Origin: Histomonas meleagridis
Taxonomy: Eukaryota; Parabasalia; Tritrichomonadida; Dientamoebidae
Length of the DNA stretch: 64,000 nt
Direction: 5' to 3'
Assembly (NCBI GenBank): GCA_020186115.1
Contig: WSYJ01000178.1
Location: 1,323,831 to 1,387,830, forward strand
The position numbers and the translations under genes were made by a program. Positions within the stretch are counted from its first letter, which is position 1. Every line of letters begins with the position of its first letter. The notes beneath the pieces are model-generated. The model had not been told where the DNA came from. It saw nothing but the letters and a program-made list of their open reading frames with translations, and ran no database searches. This document shows positions 27,102 through 37,458 of the stretch, one piece after another.

Positions 27102-27950
27102 CTAATTCCGTTCTAATTTTTCTTTTTCGTGGGACGGCATTGGATGTATAAGTAAGTCGATTAGTGACTGTAATCCTTTAATTGCATTATCATCATAAAA
27201 TGGATCTGTAGAGTCACCACCCTCAACATCAACATCCAAATATGCATGTGCAAAGTCAATTATTGTTACTCTCATTGGTGCATCGGAATCTCCGTCATAT
27301 ACAGCGAGAATTGATGCACTATACAAACGCATCTTAGGGAAGATCTCAATCGTCTCCAATAAGGCACTTCGTATTTTACAAATTTGTTCAATGAATTCGT
27401 GCTTACGTTTTCCTGGGAAAAATGTGCGAAGAAGTTTTTCGACTTCTTTGATGTTAAGGTTATGACCTTGAACTCTATCACATTTGTATGTAACAGTGTT
27501 ATCCTTTCGCATACGAGCATCAATTATTCTGATAGCATGGGTAGATGTGGTTGTATTTTTCATATGATCAAGTTGGGCTTTAACCTTCTCAGGTGAAGCA
27601 CCTATTTCGAAAGATCGTGTTCCTAACTTGATATCTAAGATACATGGAGAAGACATGCCTTGGGTTTGATCTTGAAGAAGAAGCCATCTTTTACCTTCGG
27701 AAATATGTGAACCCATATAACGGCATGTATGAAGGGAGAGAGGTGAAGGAAGAATTGCTCTATAAAAATTATCTTCACGAGTAATATAAGGTTTTGCTAT
27801 GGCTGATATTGAAGTAGAATTATATATTGACTTCTGTATTTCGCCGTGGCCACCACCTTGTGTCTTAAGATAACCAACAATTCGTATATCACCAGATATT
27901 TGTTCATAGTTCGGAGTGGACATATCCATCATTTTTGGCCTAACGGTCAT
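27102..27950 (-). CDS. Inositol polyphosphate kinase (IPMK/IP6K family)
   Basis: A 282-residue inositol phosphate kinase. The family motif P-x-x-x-D-x-K-x-G is present as PCILDIKLG (about 104-112), with a following R in LGTRSF. The C-terminal metal/ATP motif is IDFAHA (about 236-241), and the last conserved block is DDNAIKGLQSLIDLL. GGHG and FYRAILP (about 33-66) are the N-lobe features of IP6K/IPMK (QVGGH-type loop). Substrate preference, IP3/IP4 or IP6, cannot be told. Products include IP5/IP6 or pyrophosphates, acting as soluble messengers. The ATG at 27950 follows a double Myb-like site (27973-27985). The stop is TAG. Confidence 0.9.
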   Translation of the reverse strand: MTVRPKMMDMSTPNYEQISGDIRIVGYLKTQGGGHGEIQKSIYNSTSISAIAKPYITREDNFYRAILPSPLSLHTCRYMGSHISEGKRWLLLQDQTQGMSSPCILDIKLGTRSFEIGASPEKVKAQLDHMKNTTTSTHAIRIIDARMRKDNTVTYKCDRVQGHNLNIKEVEKLLRTFFPGKRKHEFIEQICKIRSALLETIEIFPKMRLYSASILAVYDGDSDAPMRVTIIDFAHAYLDVDVEGGDSTDPFYDDNAIKGLQSLIDLLIHPMPSHEKEKLERN

Positions 27951-28360
27951 AATCAGCTTTCAATGCTTTAGAACCGTTAAACCGTCAAATTGTACCAGAT
28001 TTTTGATCAAATTTCCAAAGGTTAAAGAAAAATTGAATTCCAAAATCACTACGGCTCAAATTTTAACAGTTTACTTGTTTTTTTGGGTTGTTTGAGAGGG
28101 GATTCGGTGGGTAAATTTTACTTAGTTTACACCAACCATTTTGATTCAAATAACCGCGCCATGCATTCAAAATCAATGGTGTTTTGACTTAAGTTTGCCT
28201 TTTTCAGATAAGGTTTAATCACCTACATTGAAAATATTGTTTGAGGTTTTGTTGTAAAAGTTTTTGAAAATCGTTAATTTGAAAACAATAAAGCTGTAAC
28301 ATGGTTTTTTTAATGATGTAAAAATATGTTTTCGTTGACTAATTTTTGCGTATCAATATG
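27951..28360. other. Intergenic spacer with inositol kinase promoter
   Basis: Contains ACCGTTAAACCGTC at 27973-27985, two overlapping Myb-like sites 23-35 bases from the kinase ATG. No gene seen in the remainder. Confidence 0.5.
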
Positions 28361-29704
28361 TTAAATCTGATTCTCAATTCTATTTGTCAATTTCTCTTTC
28401 TGTAAACTCAATTCGCCTATTTTATCAAATAGATCATTTAATTGTGTGATTTCTTTTGATTCAGCTTTGTCTGTGTTATTATTTTCGAAGTGTTTTGAAC
28501 TGAAGAATAATTTCAAATCACTCTCGATTGGAAAGTTCGCTTCAGTACAGCTTTTTTCATTAATTTCTCCCTTAATTTCTCCTTCTAATCCATAATATTT
28601 ATTTGGACTCTTTGAAGAATCTTTAATCAAAACCCTTTTTTCATCGCCAGTTACTACCACTGATATACCTGGTCTCATTGGTATCCTGAAAAGCCAATTC
28701 TGAAACACAAGAAGAAATAGAGTAAATTCTTCTTCAATGGTTCTATCGATAGCCACAGGGAAGAGAACGTTAGTGAGTAAACCGATAACCGTCACATCAT
28801 GGCATGCGGTTGAAAAGCATTGGCATACTTCAAGCAGCATGCAATGCGTCGTCAATGGAAGCAACGCAACAATGGCATGTATGAGCCTCATTTTATTGAC
28901 TTGCGTTTGATTGCGGAGATTATTTATGATCGCTGAATGAAGTTGCTCTGAAATATATTCAGTGCCATTATAAGAAAGAAGAAGAAAAAGAAGTGAAACT
29001 AATTCACATGTGGTGAACTGCTGAAGGTTACTGGTTGTTCGTATTGACTCAAAAAATGATTCTACTGTAGTTTGTGTAAGTTCACATAATATGTATGATG
29101 ATTGCTTCTTCATTTTGATTGAAGAAGTAAGAGCAAAAAATGGATGGTTGATGATATTTTTGCTAAAGCTGACAACAGGATATGATGGACTTGAGGAATC
29201 ATAAGCAAATTTTGATGATGTGAATAGAATTGGATTTAATGTTAGATCAAATGACTTTAAAATGATCATAGGAGTGTTGAATGAATGGTCTAACGGATAA
29301 ATAGAGTTTGTTTGAGGATTATAAGCAACATATTTCTTTCGATCATATGGAAGTTTGAGACATTCAATCGCAAGTTCAATCAAGCGATATATCTGTAAGT
29401 TCATTCCAACTGCGAGAGATGAACTTTTATCTTCAAAAATTACTTGGATCAACTTTGATGAATTTGTAAGAAGATAAAGAGAATCATATTGTTTTCTAAA
29501 AAATATAGAGCAAGTTTCAGTTTTAGGTATTTCTTCAAATGCTGAACTAAGACCGAAAAGAAAGAATTCTGCATTTGAATTTGGAAGATCAAAAGTAGCC
29601 AAAACATTTGTGATTAAATCAGAAATAGTTTCACTGTAATTCGCTTTGTATTTTACGACTTGGCTTAAATCTGGAATTGAGATAAGGACTTTTGCACAAG
29701 CCAT
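28361..29704 (-). CDS. Protein with ubiquitin-like folds and RhoGAP-like helical domain
   Basis: The 447-residue frame begins with two tandem beta-grasp-like segments (about 5-75 and 83-160), each a strand-strand-helix-strand pattern such as RA or FERM-F1 domains (KVLISIPDLSQVV..., KLIQVIFEDKSSSL...). Residues about 185-350 are helical and follow the RhoGAP pattern in outline: CELVSLLFLLLSYNG, then VNKMRLIHAIVALLPLTTHCMLLEVCQCFS and TNVLFPVAI at the position of the NLA-x-x-F-x-P motif. No arginine finger is obvious, so GAP activity is doubtful. The tail (about 370-447) is charged, ending in a coiled coil. The assignment is structural inference and could be wrong. AACGTT (29716-29721) and ACGGTT (29733-29738) sit upstream. 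Confidence 0.6.
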   Translation of the reverse strand: MACAKVLISIPDLSQVVKYKANYSETISDLITNVLATFDLPNSNAEFFLFGLSSAFEEIPKTETCSIFFRKQYDSLYLLTNSSKLIQVIFEDKSSSLAVGMNLQIYRLIELAIECLKLPYDRKKYVAYNPQTNSIYPLDHSFNTPMIILKSFDLTLNPILFTSSKFAYDSSSPSYPVVSFSKNIINHPFFALTSSIKMKKQSSYILCELTQTTVESFFESIRTTSNLQQFTTCELVSLLFLLLSYNGTEYISEQLHSAIINNLRNQTQVNKMRLIHAIVALLPLTTHCMLLEVCQCFSTACHDVTVIGLLTNVLFPVAIDRTIEEEFTLFLLVFQNWLFRIPMRPGISVVVTGDEKRVLIKDSSKSPNKYYGLEGEIKGEINEKSCTEANFPIESDLKLFFSSKHFENNNTDKAESKEITQLNDLFDKIGELSLQKEKLTNRIENQI

Positions 29705-29867
29705 TTGTTCAAAAAAACGTTTCTGTCAAGCGACGGTTATACGAACGTTGCAAGAAATTTCTTTTTGAAGACACAACTTCCAAATAAAAAAAATATAACT
29801 AACGTTCTATTTTAAAAACATTAACATGTCGATAAATGTCAACATGAAACATATTCGTCTTTAAGTA

Positions 29868-31214
29868 TCATTTGATACTTTCGATCTCTTCGATGTTCAA
29901 ACATTTCTTGAGTGATTCAATGAATTCTTGAGCGCAATCCTTATATTCAAATGGTGCCTTTTGCCCTATATATTGAGTAATTATTGCATGATTTTCATTA
30001 TCAGTATTCTTCGGAAGTCCATTTTTACAATTGCTGTAATCTAATAGGATATATGCGTTCTCTTCATCACCTTCAGGTATCTTAGAGTATATAGGAAGCA
30101 TTACTAACTCATCATTTCTTTCAGTAACTTTAAATGGAATTGTTTTTGTCTTACTGAAATAGCATGATGCGGTCTTTGATGTGCCCATAATTTCAGCTAA
30201 TTGCATTAGCTGCGCTACAAATTTCGGGTTTGGGCTTGAAATCCTTCTTTTAGAACGAACCGTATCGTAAGCGGTTTTGTAGTCAATTTCGTTGGTAACG
30301 ATCAAGTAGCCGATACAAACCGCTGCTGATCGAGAAACTCCTTCAACACAATGAAGAAGAACTTTACCGCCTTCTTTAATTGCATCGTTAATAAAATTAG
30401 TGATTCTGAAAATATGCGATAATATATTTTCATTACCACCATCAAACATAGGAATATCAAGATGAATAAAGTTTGGTAATGATTTTATTACTTGTGATGC
30501 ACAATTAACAATATGAGTGATCCCAGCGTGGTTAAGTAGGGCCTCGTTTTGTGATGTTGTTTGGGAGCCTATAAAAATGTTATCTGTTACTTGACTAAGA
30601 TAGTCTCTCCATCGAGCTAATTTGTCTTGCTTCCCCCAATGTAGTTTTGTACACGTGTCTTGAGAACAACAGAGTAAGGCTGGACATGGGTTTATTGGCA
30701 AAAATGATGATGGAAAAAATGGTGGAGGAGTAATAGAATAACGTAAAGAAAACTGTGAAAGAGGTGGAAATAAATCAAACAGATTTTGGACAGGAAATGT
30801 TTTTTTCCCGATAATAGGACGAAGATTTAAAACTTGTATTAAAGAAATACAACGCGCTCGAGATAAACAATTAGATTCCTTTCCTGTAAGGATAAAGCAA
30901 AATCCCTTTTCATTGTTTAAATTGATAGGATGCAAAAATCCATCTTCATTAAACGAATTTTTAAATTCATCAATAGGAAAATCACTTGGTTGTAATGCAA
31001 GTGAATCACAATTTACAGGTGTTGGAGAGAAAACAGCTAGTAATGATATTTTCTTCAATTTATTTGAAATTTCAAATAAAGATGAAAAAGAAAGAGATTT
31101 AACTGAAGAACGAATTTGATTTTGTGAGACAGGCCAGAGCGATAGGCTAATTTTATTTCCCTTCGGTTGTTCATCTGAAGGCTGACCAAATTCGAAACCA
31201 CTACTAAAAAACAT
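29868..31214 (-). CDS. Dual-specificity protein phosphatase
   Basis: A 448-residue DUSP. The catalytic domain (about 200-335) starts with ITDNIFIGSQ-type residues (VTDNIFIGSQ), has the general-acid Asp in DIPMFDGG (D258) and the P-loop HCVEGVSRSAA with nucleophile C289 and R295, followed by AVCIGYLI and the final RRISSPNPKF-x-x-QL segment, all typical of atypical/MKP-like DUSPs. It should remove phosphate from Tyr and Ser/Thr, perhaps on MAP kinases. The N-terminal 200 residues and C-terminal 110 residues have no recognised domain; no rhodanese domain is visible. The first ATG is 31214; the frame opens upstream only through a TTG. The stop is TGA, showing that TGA is a stop in this organism. 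Confidence 0.9.
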   Translation of the reverse strand: MFFSSGFEFGQPSDEQPKGNKISLSLWPVSQNQIRSSVKSLSFSSLFEISNKLKKISLLAVFSPTPVNCDSLALQPSDFPIDEFKNSFNEDGFLHPINLNNEKGFCFILTGKESNCLSRARCISLIQVLNLRPIIGKKTFPVQNLFDLFPPLSQFSLRYSITPPPFFPSSFLPINPCPALLCCSQDTCTKLHWGKQDKLARWRDYLSQVTDNIFIGSQTTSQNEALLNHAGITHIVNCASQVIKSLPNFIHLDIPMFDGGNENILSHIFRITNFINDAIKEGGKVLLHCVEGVSRSAAVCIGYLIVTNEIDYKTAYDTVRSKRRISSPNPKFVAQLMQLAEIMGTSKTASCYFSKTKTIPFKVTERNDELVMLPIYSKIPEGDEENAYILLDYSNCKNGLPKNTDNENHAIITQYIGQKAPFEYKDCAQEFIESLKKCLNIEEIESIK

Positions 31215-31239
31215 TCTTTTCCAATATCGCTGATAAAAA

Positions 31240-31248
31240 GGGTGCCCC
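31240..31248. promoter_or_regulatory. G/C-rich promoter motif GGGTGCCCC
   Basis: 26 bases upstream of the phosphatase ATG (gene-strand reading GGGGCACCC). The same 9-mer is present at 54432-54440 and near copies at 1431-1439 and 51328-51336. Confidence 0.45.
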
Positions 31249-31508
31249 AAAAAGTTCAAATTTTTATTCCTAAATTTTTATAACTAAGTGATAACTATAT
31301 GCTTGATGATCATTGTTATTATTATCTAATGTTTTTGAAAGATTTAGTAAGTATTAACTCAAAATTATGAAGGATTTAATTATGATAATGAAAAATCTTG
31401 AAGTAAAAAATATGTACGACTTCCACGCAAACGGTTTTTATAAGGGAATTAAGCTTTTAAGCTTTTATTCTTCTTTTTAGAGTCATTTTTAGAGATTATT
31501 GTTCAAGG

Positions 31509-31595
31509 ATGTTTGGACGTTTTTGTGCAGTAAGTCGAAATGTTGCTGAAATTAACGGTCGATATATCACCACTTTTTTCATAGTTTACATATAA
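31509..31595 (+). CDS. Possible 28-residue small ORF with promoter-like upstream
   Basis: ATG 31509 to TAA 31593-31595, 28 codons. About 25 bases upstream lies GTCATTTTTAG, an initiator-like sequence, and 80 bases upstream an AAACGGTTTTT site, the same order of elements as in front of real genes. The peptide itself is unremarkable. It may be a small gene, the leader of a noncoding transcript, or chance. Confidence 0.2.
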   Translation: MFGRFCAVSRNVAEINGRYITTFFIVYI

Positions 31596-31725
31596 CTAAC
31601 AAAATATTGAACGATTAAAATTTATTAAAAAAGTCGATGAGTCAAAATATTTTTGATCTTTTTCAATACTTTATATTCAATGTAATCCATTCAATTCTTT
31701 TACATCGATGTCACTTTTACGATAG

Positions 31726-31773
31726 AAATACGATAGAGTTTTTTGAACATTTTCAAAAAACTCTATCGTATTT
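31726..31773. repeat. Perfect 22-bp inverted repeat with 4-base loop
   Basis: Arms 31726-31747 and 31752-31773 are exact reverse complements; the loop is CATT. The core is ACGATAGAGTTTTTTGAA and its complement. As RNA it would form a very stable hairpin. It lies in the spacer upstream of the cyclase gene with no gene overlapping. Confidence 0.8.
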
Positions 31774-32424
31774 TAATCATTGGCCCGTACCAGATGCTGG
31801 GGCAACATATCTATCTTTTTTAAAATTATCATAATTCTTCTTCTGCCTCGAAAAATTTAAAAATTATATATTTAACCAAGAATTGTACTTGATATTAAGC
31901 AACTTTATCTATTTGTATATATATGGATTTGTCACTTTTATTTTGAAATAAATGTATTTTAAAATTTTTTTCGAAGTCGCTCCATACATATCAAATATAC
32001 CAGCACTCCGGGTCATTTGTTATTGTTTTTGATATACAAAATTTGTTCATTTGTTAATTTTGAAATTTTTATCTCCCCACTCAGTTTGTTTCAACATCAC
32101 TTTTCTGTAAAGTAACCAATGAAATTAAATACTTTACTTGATTTAAACACGATAGAGGACGTTAAAAACAATTACAGCCACCTCAAAATATTTTGACGTA
32201 TTCGACTTTTTGAATTAATAAAGTTTTGAAAATTGGTGACCGTTTATTGACCGTTAATTTCAGCAACATATCGACTTACAACAGTTTGGACGTTTTTGGT
32301 GGGTTCTCAAAAATTTCAATTGAGCAAAAACTCGTTATGACAAAACTGTATGATCATCATTCAAAACCCCAAGTTTTGATAGCTTTATACCAAATTTCAC
32401 CCTCAGAGGTAACAAGTTATTTCG

Positions 32425-35400
32425 ATGAAAAAAACAGTTGAAGAATCTGGAACACAAGGCACCAACAAATCAAACTCTAACCGCATGTCATGTTCCAGTG
32501 TGGACAACAATGCATCGAAATCAAAAGCATTTGAATCAGTATTAATTCAACTAATCACAGAATCAAATCGAACAACAAGTATTCCTCAAGCCCTTGGTAT
32601 CATTTGGTTTCTTTTTTCATCACTTCAGCTTGTAATTGCTTCGTATTTTATTTTTCGCGATGGCTTTGAAATGGGTTCATTTATGCGTATTTTATCAAGT
32701 GTCCTTTATTTTGGCTTTGATAACAATACATCTAACTGGATATTTGCACTTATTCCACCAATTATCAATCTTCTCACATTTTTAATAACCTTTGTCATGT
32801 ATGTTGACTTCAATATCAATCATGAATACCGTCGTGTATTTATGTGGATCTTTCGTTATTGGCATGGTGCCTATTATCATATCTTTTCATCACCCTCTAT
32901 TATTTCATTAGGCTTTTCCCTTAAGATTTATACTGAAAATCCCAATGGCCCCAAAGGAATTCTTCTTCTTGTCAACATTTTTAGCATTGCATATCTTTGT
33001 TATCATTTTTACAACCTTACATTACCCATTTTTTCAAGTCCATATCTCCACAATCATTATTTCTTTATTTGGATGCCGCATTCTGTTTTTAATCTTGTAT
33101 TAATTGTCGGCGTTCCAAATGCATTTTCAGTTTTTGCAATTCGTAGTACAGGCTGGATGTTTTATATATCATATCTCATCTTAATAGGCGCATCCGTTCT
33201 TATGTTTTATCAATTTTTATATGATAATTTTTCACGTATTTTTTCTGCTGCATTATTACTGACGTTACCAGTTTGGTGTATTTTTAATGGTATTATTTCA
33301 TTTTGTTCAATTTTTATACCGATTAATCTTTACATATATTATTTTGTTCCATTTGGCTTAGCGATTATTGTTTCTATCATTCTTAAGATAATATTAACAC
33401 GAAGAGAAGATCGAATCGCTAAAGAACTTACAACAGATATTGAAATGAATGAAGAAGAGAAGAAAGAATATTTTGATAATTTAGGAATTAATGAAAGAAA
33501 CATATTCTTATATATGCAAATTGGTATACAAAGAGAATGTTCATTGTTTCTTGATTGGTCACTTTCTAATTATGCATGTAAACGATTTCCACAAAATCAA
33601 TCAGTGTTAGTCTTATCAACATGGATGGTATCATTTTTCCCATCTGAATCATACACATTTAATAAGATGTTAGATTGTTGTAGTAAAATATTGGATCCAA
33701 GTTTATATACCAAATGTATGTATTATCAATTACATCGCGCACATTTATTTAGACAAAGTTCAGCATCCAATGAAATTAACAAGGATTTTTCAAAGATATC
33801 ACAAATGTCAAATTGGTTAATATCGAACATGAGTAACTTTTGGAAAACAATTTATAGTGATCCAGAAGATATAAATGAATCGATTTGTAGTGAAATTAAT
33901 GAGATTAAAAAACAAGTTGATCAACAATGGATCGAAATTAATGATAAATATCCGAATAATGCACGATTTGCATTAGAATATTCACGTTATTTAATCGAAG
34001 GGAAAAGTTGTTTTAAAGAAGGACTTATATGGCATAAGAAATCACTTTTATTAGAAAGTGGTAAACGATTTGAAAATGATAAATTATTTAGATGTTTCTT
34101 ATTACAATTCCCTTATTACTTAAAGCATAAAGTTGTTGACTTTAATGGGAATTTATTAAACAAAAGAAACTTAAAAATGAATACTGAAACAACTACAATA
34201 TCAACAAATTCAAGTTTCGATACTGATTCAGATATATTTATTAATGAAGAAGAAGATAGAGAATATTTACCATTAATAGATCTTCGATTAGCATTACAAA
34301 ATTCCGTTTCTATTATGTCAAGTGCTACAGGTAAAATATTAATATCAGTTATATTATCATTAATAGTTTTATTAGCAGTAAGTATAGCACAATTTTGTTT
34401 TATTTCTTATTCATTTAAATCTACAAATGATTTTATATCTGTTTTAGAAGATTTTGATTCGATATTTCATTCATATGATATAACTTCTAATAGTAATATT
34501 TGGTTATCTATTATGTCATCTGAAGAAGTTAATAATAATATTGATATAATATCTAATGAATTATCATCAAGATTATTAAATTGGTTTGATGATACATTAA
34601 ATAATGCAAGTTTAAATGTATTAGCTAATTCAAATGAAGGTATTATTAACATTGATACATTTTCATCTTTTCTTTATAATGTACATGCTGAAAGTGCACG
34701 TTTAACATCATTTAGTTCAGTATTTTCGAAAGAATTATTTTCGACACATAAATGTGTATATAATAATGATTTATTAGAAGAAGAAGTTGAAAATAATGAA
34801 ATATCACTTGATTATCTTTTAAGGTCATTTTTCCAATTATCTACGGAATTAATTAATTATCCAAAGAATGATATCTTTTCATGGTTAAACTCACCTGATT
34901 TTTGTACATTATATATGCAACAATTCGAAATTCAAGAAGCTTTGTTCCATTCATTAGGACATTTTACTATAACTTATAAAACTTATTTTGATAATGATAC
35001 TGATGATGATTATAATTTCTCTGATGATGATGATTATTCTTATAGAGAAACTATGTTTACATTTTTAGGTTCATTTATACCTTTTGTAATCTTTTTAGTA
35101 AGTGTACCAGTATATATATCTACAACTTATTTCCCTGCTAAACAACTTCATAGTTCATTAAAATTATTATTTTCAGTATCTAAAGACGATTCATTAGCAG
35201 CTTCTAAACAAATATTAAGTAATGATGACTCGAAAAGTAATAATAATTCAACGTTTTCTAAAATTAACAAATTTTCATTTTATAGTATATTAATAGTTTT
35301 AGGAGTTATAATATTATTTGTCTTATTAATAATATTACCAATTCATTCTACAATGCATAATAATGATTTATATGTATTTATCGATTATTTTATAATGATG

Positions 35401-37191
35401 ATAGCACATCGAAATTTATTATATGCTATAGGTAGAGATACATCATATTATATATTTATTAATAATATAAAGAAAATTGATTATAATGATAATACTAAAA
35501 ATAAAATATTCCAAAATGCAATTAATGTTTATTCCAATTTCTTAAGACAACATATATTAAATATATTATATCAATATAATGAAATGGCGCCAATTATAGA
35601 CTTCCAAACTTTAACTACATCTACATCGAATTTTAAAGAAAATAATAATATATTACAAAACACAAAACTTTGTGATCCTGATCCTACATTAGGAGATGAG
35701 ACAGAATATTATAGTTGTATCTCATTTAATCGTTTAGTTAATTATTATATTGGTAAAATTAAAAGTGCGTTAGCAATATATCAAAACATTACAGCAACAG
35801 AAAGTTTTATATATCAAATTGGACATATATTAGATTCACGTTTTAATGAAAGTTTCCATGAAATTTCAACATTATACATATCAAACATTGAAAGTCTTAA
35901 AGTCAGTTTCTTTATTATTAATTTGATCATATTTTTAATATCGATTATTATCATTATCTTTATGTTTTTATTAGAATATCAATCAATTAATAAAGCGAAT
36001 GAACAATTTGATATATTTAAAGCATTATTAATGCGATTAAATCCTTTATCTATAGTATCTAATCCTTTATTATTATCATTAGTTTATGGTACTAAAAATC
36101 GTAACAAACAAAAGATTAGTAGTTCTTCACATGCTATGTTTCAAACTTCTCAAGATGCGATGATCTTATTTAATGATGAATGTATAATCGAAAACTTAAA
36201 TCCAGCAGTGACTGAAATATTTGGTTTTACTCCTGAACAAATCCTTGGACAACATATTAAATCATTAATTGATACTGAAAATAATTCACAACTATTTTAT
36301 GTGATTAATTTAATGTTAAGTGGACAAACAAAATTAATGTATGAAACTCAAGCTATAGGTACTAAAGATGATTCATCTAAAATACATTTACAAGTTACTT
36401 TAGTCGGGTTTACTCAAAATGAACGTAACGCTTCAAGTTTCGCAATATTATGTAAAGATATGACAACTGAAATAGAACAAAAGAATGCTGTCGAAGAAGC
36501 TAAAAAGAAATCAGATGAAATTTTAAACCAAATATTACCAAAGGATATCATCATTAGATTAAATAGAGGTGAAAAAAATATTTCATTTACTGTACCTTGT
36601 GCAACTGTTATGTTTTTGGATATCGAAAAATTCTCAAAATATACTTCGACTTTAACTGCAAAAGAAATTATGCAAAACTTAAGCCGAATATTTACGGAAT
36701 TCGATACCATTTTGGGTGGTGAAGAATTTAACTTAATTACAAAAATTAAATTAATCGGTGATGACTATATGGCTGCTGCTGGATTGTTTAACCCTGACGT
36801 AGATAAGTCATTGCATGCAATACAATCCGTAAACTTCGCAATTAAGGCTTTGGAAGCTGTGGAAAATTTGAACATAGTATTGAACGCAAACTTACAATTA
36901 AGAGTTGGCGTGAATACGGATGGGCCTTTGATCGCAGGCGTGCTTGGCGTGGATAAGCCTTTGTTCGATATTATCGGAGATACAATTAATGTGGCCGCTA
37001 GATTGCAAAGTACAGATATCCCAAGCTTGATACAGGTGTCAGAAGGTACTTATAATTGTATTGCAAATCAAAAGTTTTATATAACACAAAGAGGTGAAAT
37101 AGAACTAAAAGGTAAAGGTAAAAGAATGACATACTTGGTGCACCCCGAAGAAACAAGACAATTAAGAAAAAATGAAATAAGTAATGTATGA
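32425..37191 (+). CDS. Polytopic class III adenylyl cyclase with PAS domain
   Basis: A 1588-residue membrane cyclase of the type greatly expanded in trichomonads. The N-terminal half has about nine to ten hydrophobic helices (about 45-330), then a soluble block, further helices near residues 630-655, 875-900, 950-975 and 1155-1180 that bracket two extracellular-type sensor regions, a PAS domain (about 1235-1350, with FQTSQDAMILFN, GFTPEQILGQ), a short coiled-coil linker and the catalytic domain (1388-1575). Catalytic residues: metal Asp in FLDIEKF (D1399) and in GDD (D1446), adenine-specifying K1442 in KIKLIG and D1515 in FDIIGD, and N1522/R1526 in NVAARL. K and D favour ATP, so cAMP is the likely product. 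A homodimer is required for activity. The final HPEETR tail is polar. The stop is TGA. Confidence 0.93.
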   Translation: MKKTVEESGTQGTNKSNSNRMSCSSVDNNASKSKAFESVLIQLITESNRTTSIPQALGIIWFLFSSLQLVIASYFIFRDGFEMGSFMRILSSVLYFGFDNNTSNWIFALIPPIINLLTFLITFVMYVDFNINHEYRRVFMWIFRYWHGAYYHIFSSPSIISLGFSLKIYTENPNGPKGILLLVNIFSIAYLCYHFYNLTLPIFSSPYLHNHYFFIWMPHSVFNLVLIVGVPNAFSVFAIRSTGWMFYISYLILIGASVLMFYQFLYDNFSRIFSAALLLTLPVWCIFNGIISFCSIFIPINLYIYYFVPFGLAIIVSIILKIILTRREDRIAKELTTDIEMNEEEKKEYFDNLGINERNIFLYMQIGIQRECSLFLDWSLSNYACKRFPQNQSVLVLSTWMVSFFPSESYTFNKMLDCCSKILDPSLYTKCMYYQLHRAHLFRQSSASNEINKDFSKISQMSNWLISNMSNFWKTIYSDPEDINESICSEINEIKKQVDQQWIEINDKYPNNARFALEYSRYLIEGKSCFKEGLIWHKKSLLLESGKRFENDKLFRCFLLQFPYYLKHKVVDFNGNLLNKRNLKMNTETTTISTNSSFDTDSDIFINEEEDREYLPLIDLRLALQNSVSIMSSATGKILISVILSLIVLLAVSIAQFCFISYSFKSTNDFISVLEDFDSIFHSYDITSNSNIWLSIMSSEEVNNNIDIISNELSSRLLNWFDDTLNNASLNVLANSNEGIINIDTFSSFLYNVHAESARLTSFSSVFSKELFSTHKCVYNNDLLEEEVENNEISLDYLLRSFFQLSTELINYPKNDIFSWLNSPDFCTLYMQQFEIQEALFHSLGHFTITYKTYFDNDTDDDYNFSDDDDYSYRETMFTFLGSFIPFVIFLVSVPVYISTTYFPAKQLHSSLKLLFSVSKDDSLAASKQILSNDDSKSNNNSTFSKINKFSFYSILIVLGVIILFVLLIILPIHSTMHNNDLYVFIDYFIMMIAHRNLLYAIGRDTSYYIFINNIKKIDYNDNTKNKIFQNAINVYSNFLRQHILNILYQYNEMAPIIDFQTLTTSTSNFKENNNILQNTKLCDPDPTLGDETEYYSCISFNRLVNYYIGKIKSALAIYQNITATESFIYQIGHILDSRFNESFHEISTLYISNIESLKVSFFIINLIIFLISIIIIIFMFLLEYQSINKANEQFDIFKALLMRLNPLSIVSNPLLLSLVYGTKNRNKQKISSSSHAMFQTSQDAMILFNDECIIENLNPAVTEIFGFTPEQILGQHIKSLIDTENNSQLFYVINLMLSGQTKLMYETQAIGTKDDSSKIHLQVTLVGFTQNERNASSFAILCKDMTTEIEQKNAVEEAKKKSDEILNQILPKDIIIRLNRGEKNISFTVPCATVMFLDIEKFSKYTSTLTAKEIMQNLSRIFTEFDTILGGEEFNLITKIKLIGDDYMAAAGLFNPDVDKSLHAIQSVNFAIKALEAVENLNIVLNANLQLRVGVNTDGPLIAGVLGVDKPLFDIIGDTINVAARLQSTDIPSLIQVSEGTYNCIANQKFYITQRGEIELKGKGKRMTYLVHPEETRQLRKNEISNV

Positions 37192-37458
37192 AAAAAATAA
37201 AAAATAATTTAAACATTTTTAAGGTTAATCAACAATTAAATTTTATCGAACCTAAAAAAATTAAATGTTTGATCAAATTAATTTTAAAATTCTCATTCGC
37301 TTAAATAATTATTAATTGCTTTTTCCTTTAAAAAAGTAATTAAACTACTTATCAATATGACAAAATTGATATTATGCCTTTTTGAACTCTTTGATAATAA
37401 TTCAAAACAAAAATAAAAAAACGTTAAGCAGTCAAATATTTTTACTGTTATTGTGAAA

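Larger units (their letters stand above)
31260..32424. other. Long divergent spacer
   Basis: A 1.16-kb spacer between two divergent genes. It holds Myb-like sites (AAACGGTT near 31431, TAACGGTC near 31553, ACCGTTT at 32239-32245 and ACCGTTA at 32250-32256), a small open frame (31509-31595) and a long perfect inverted repeat (31726-31773). No large gene. Confidence 0.5.
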
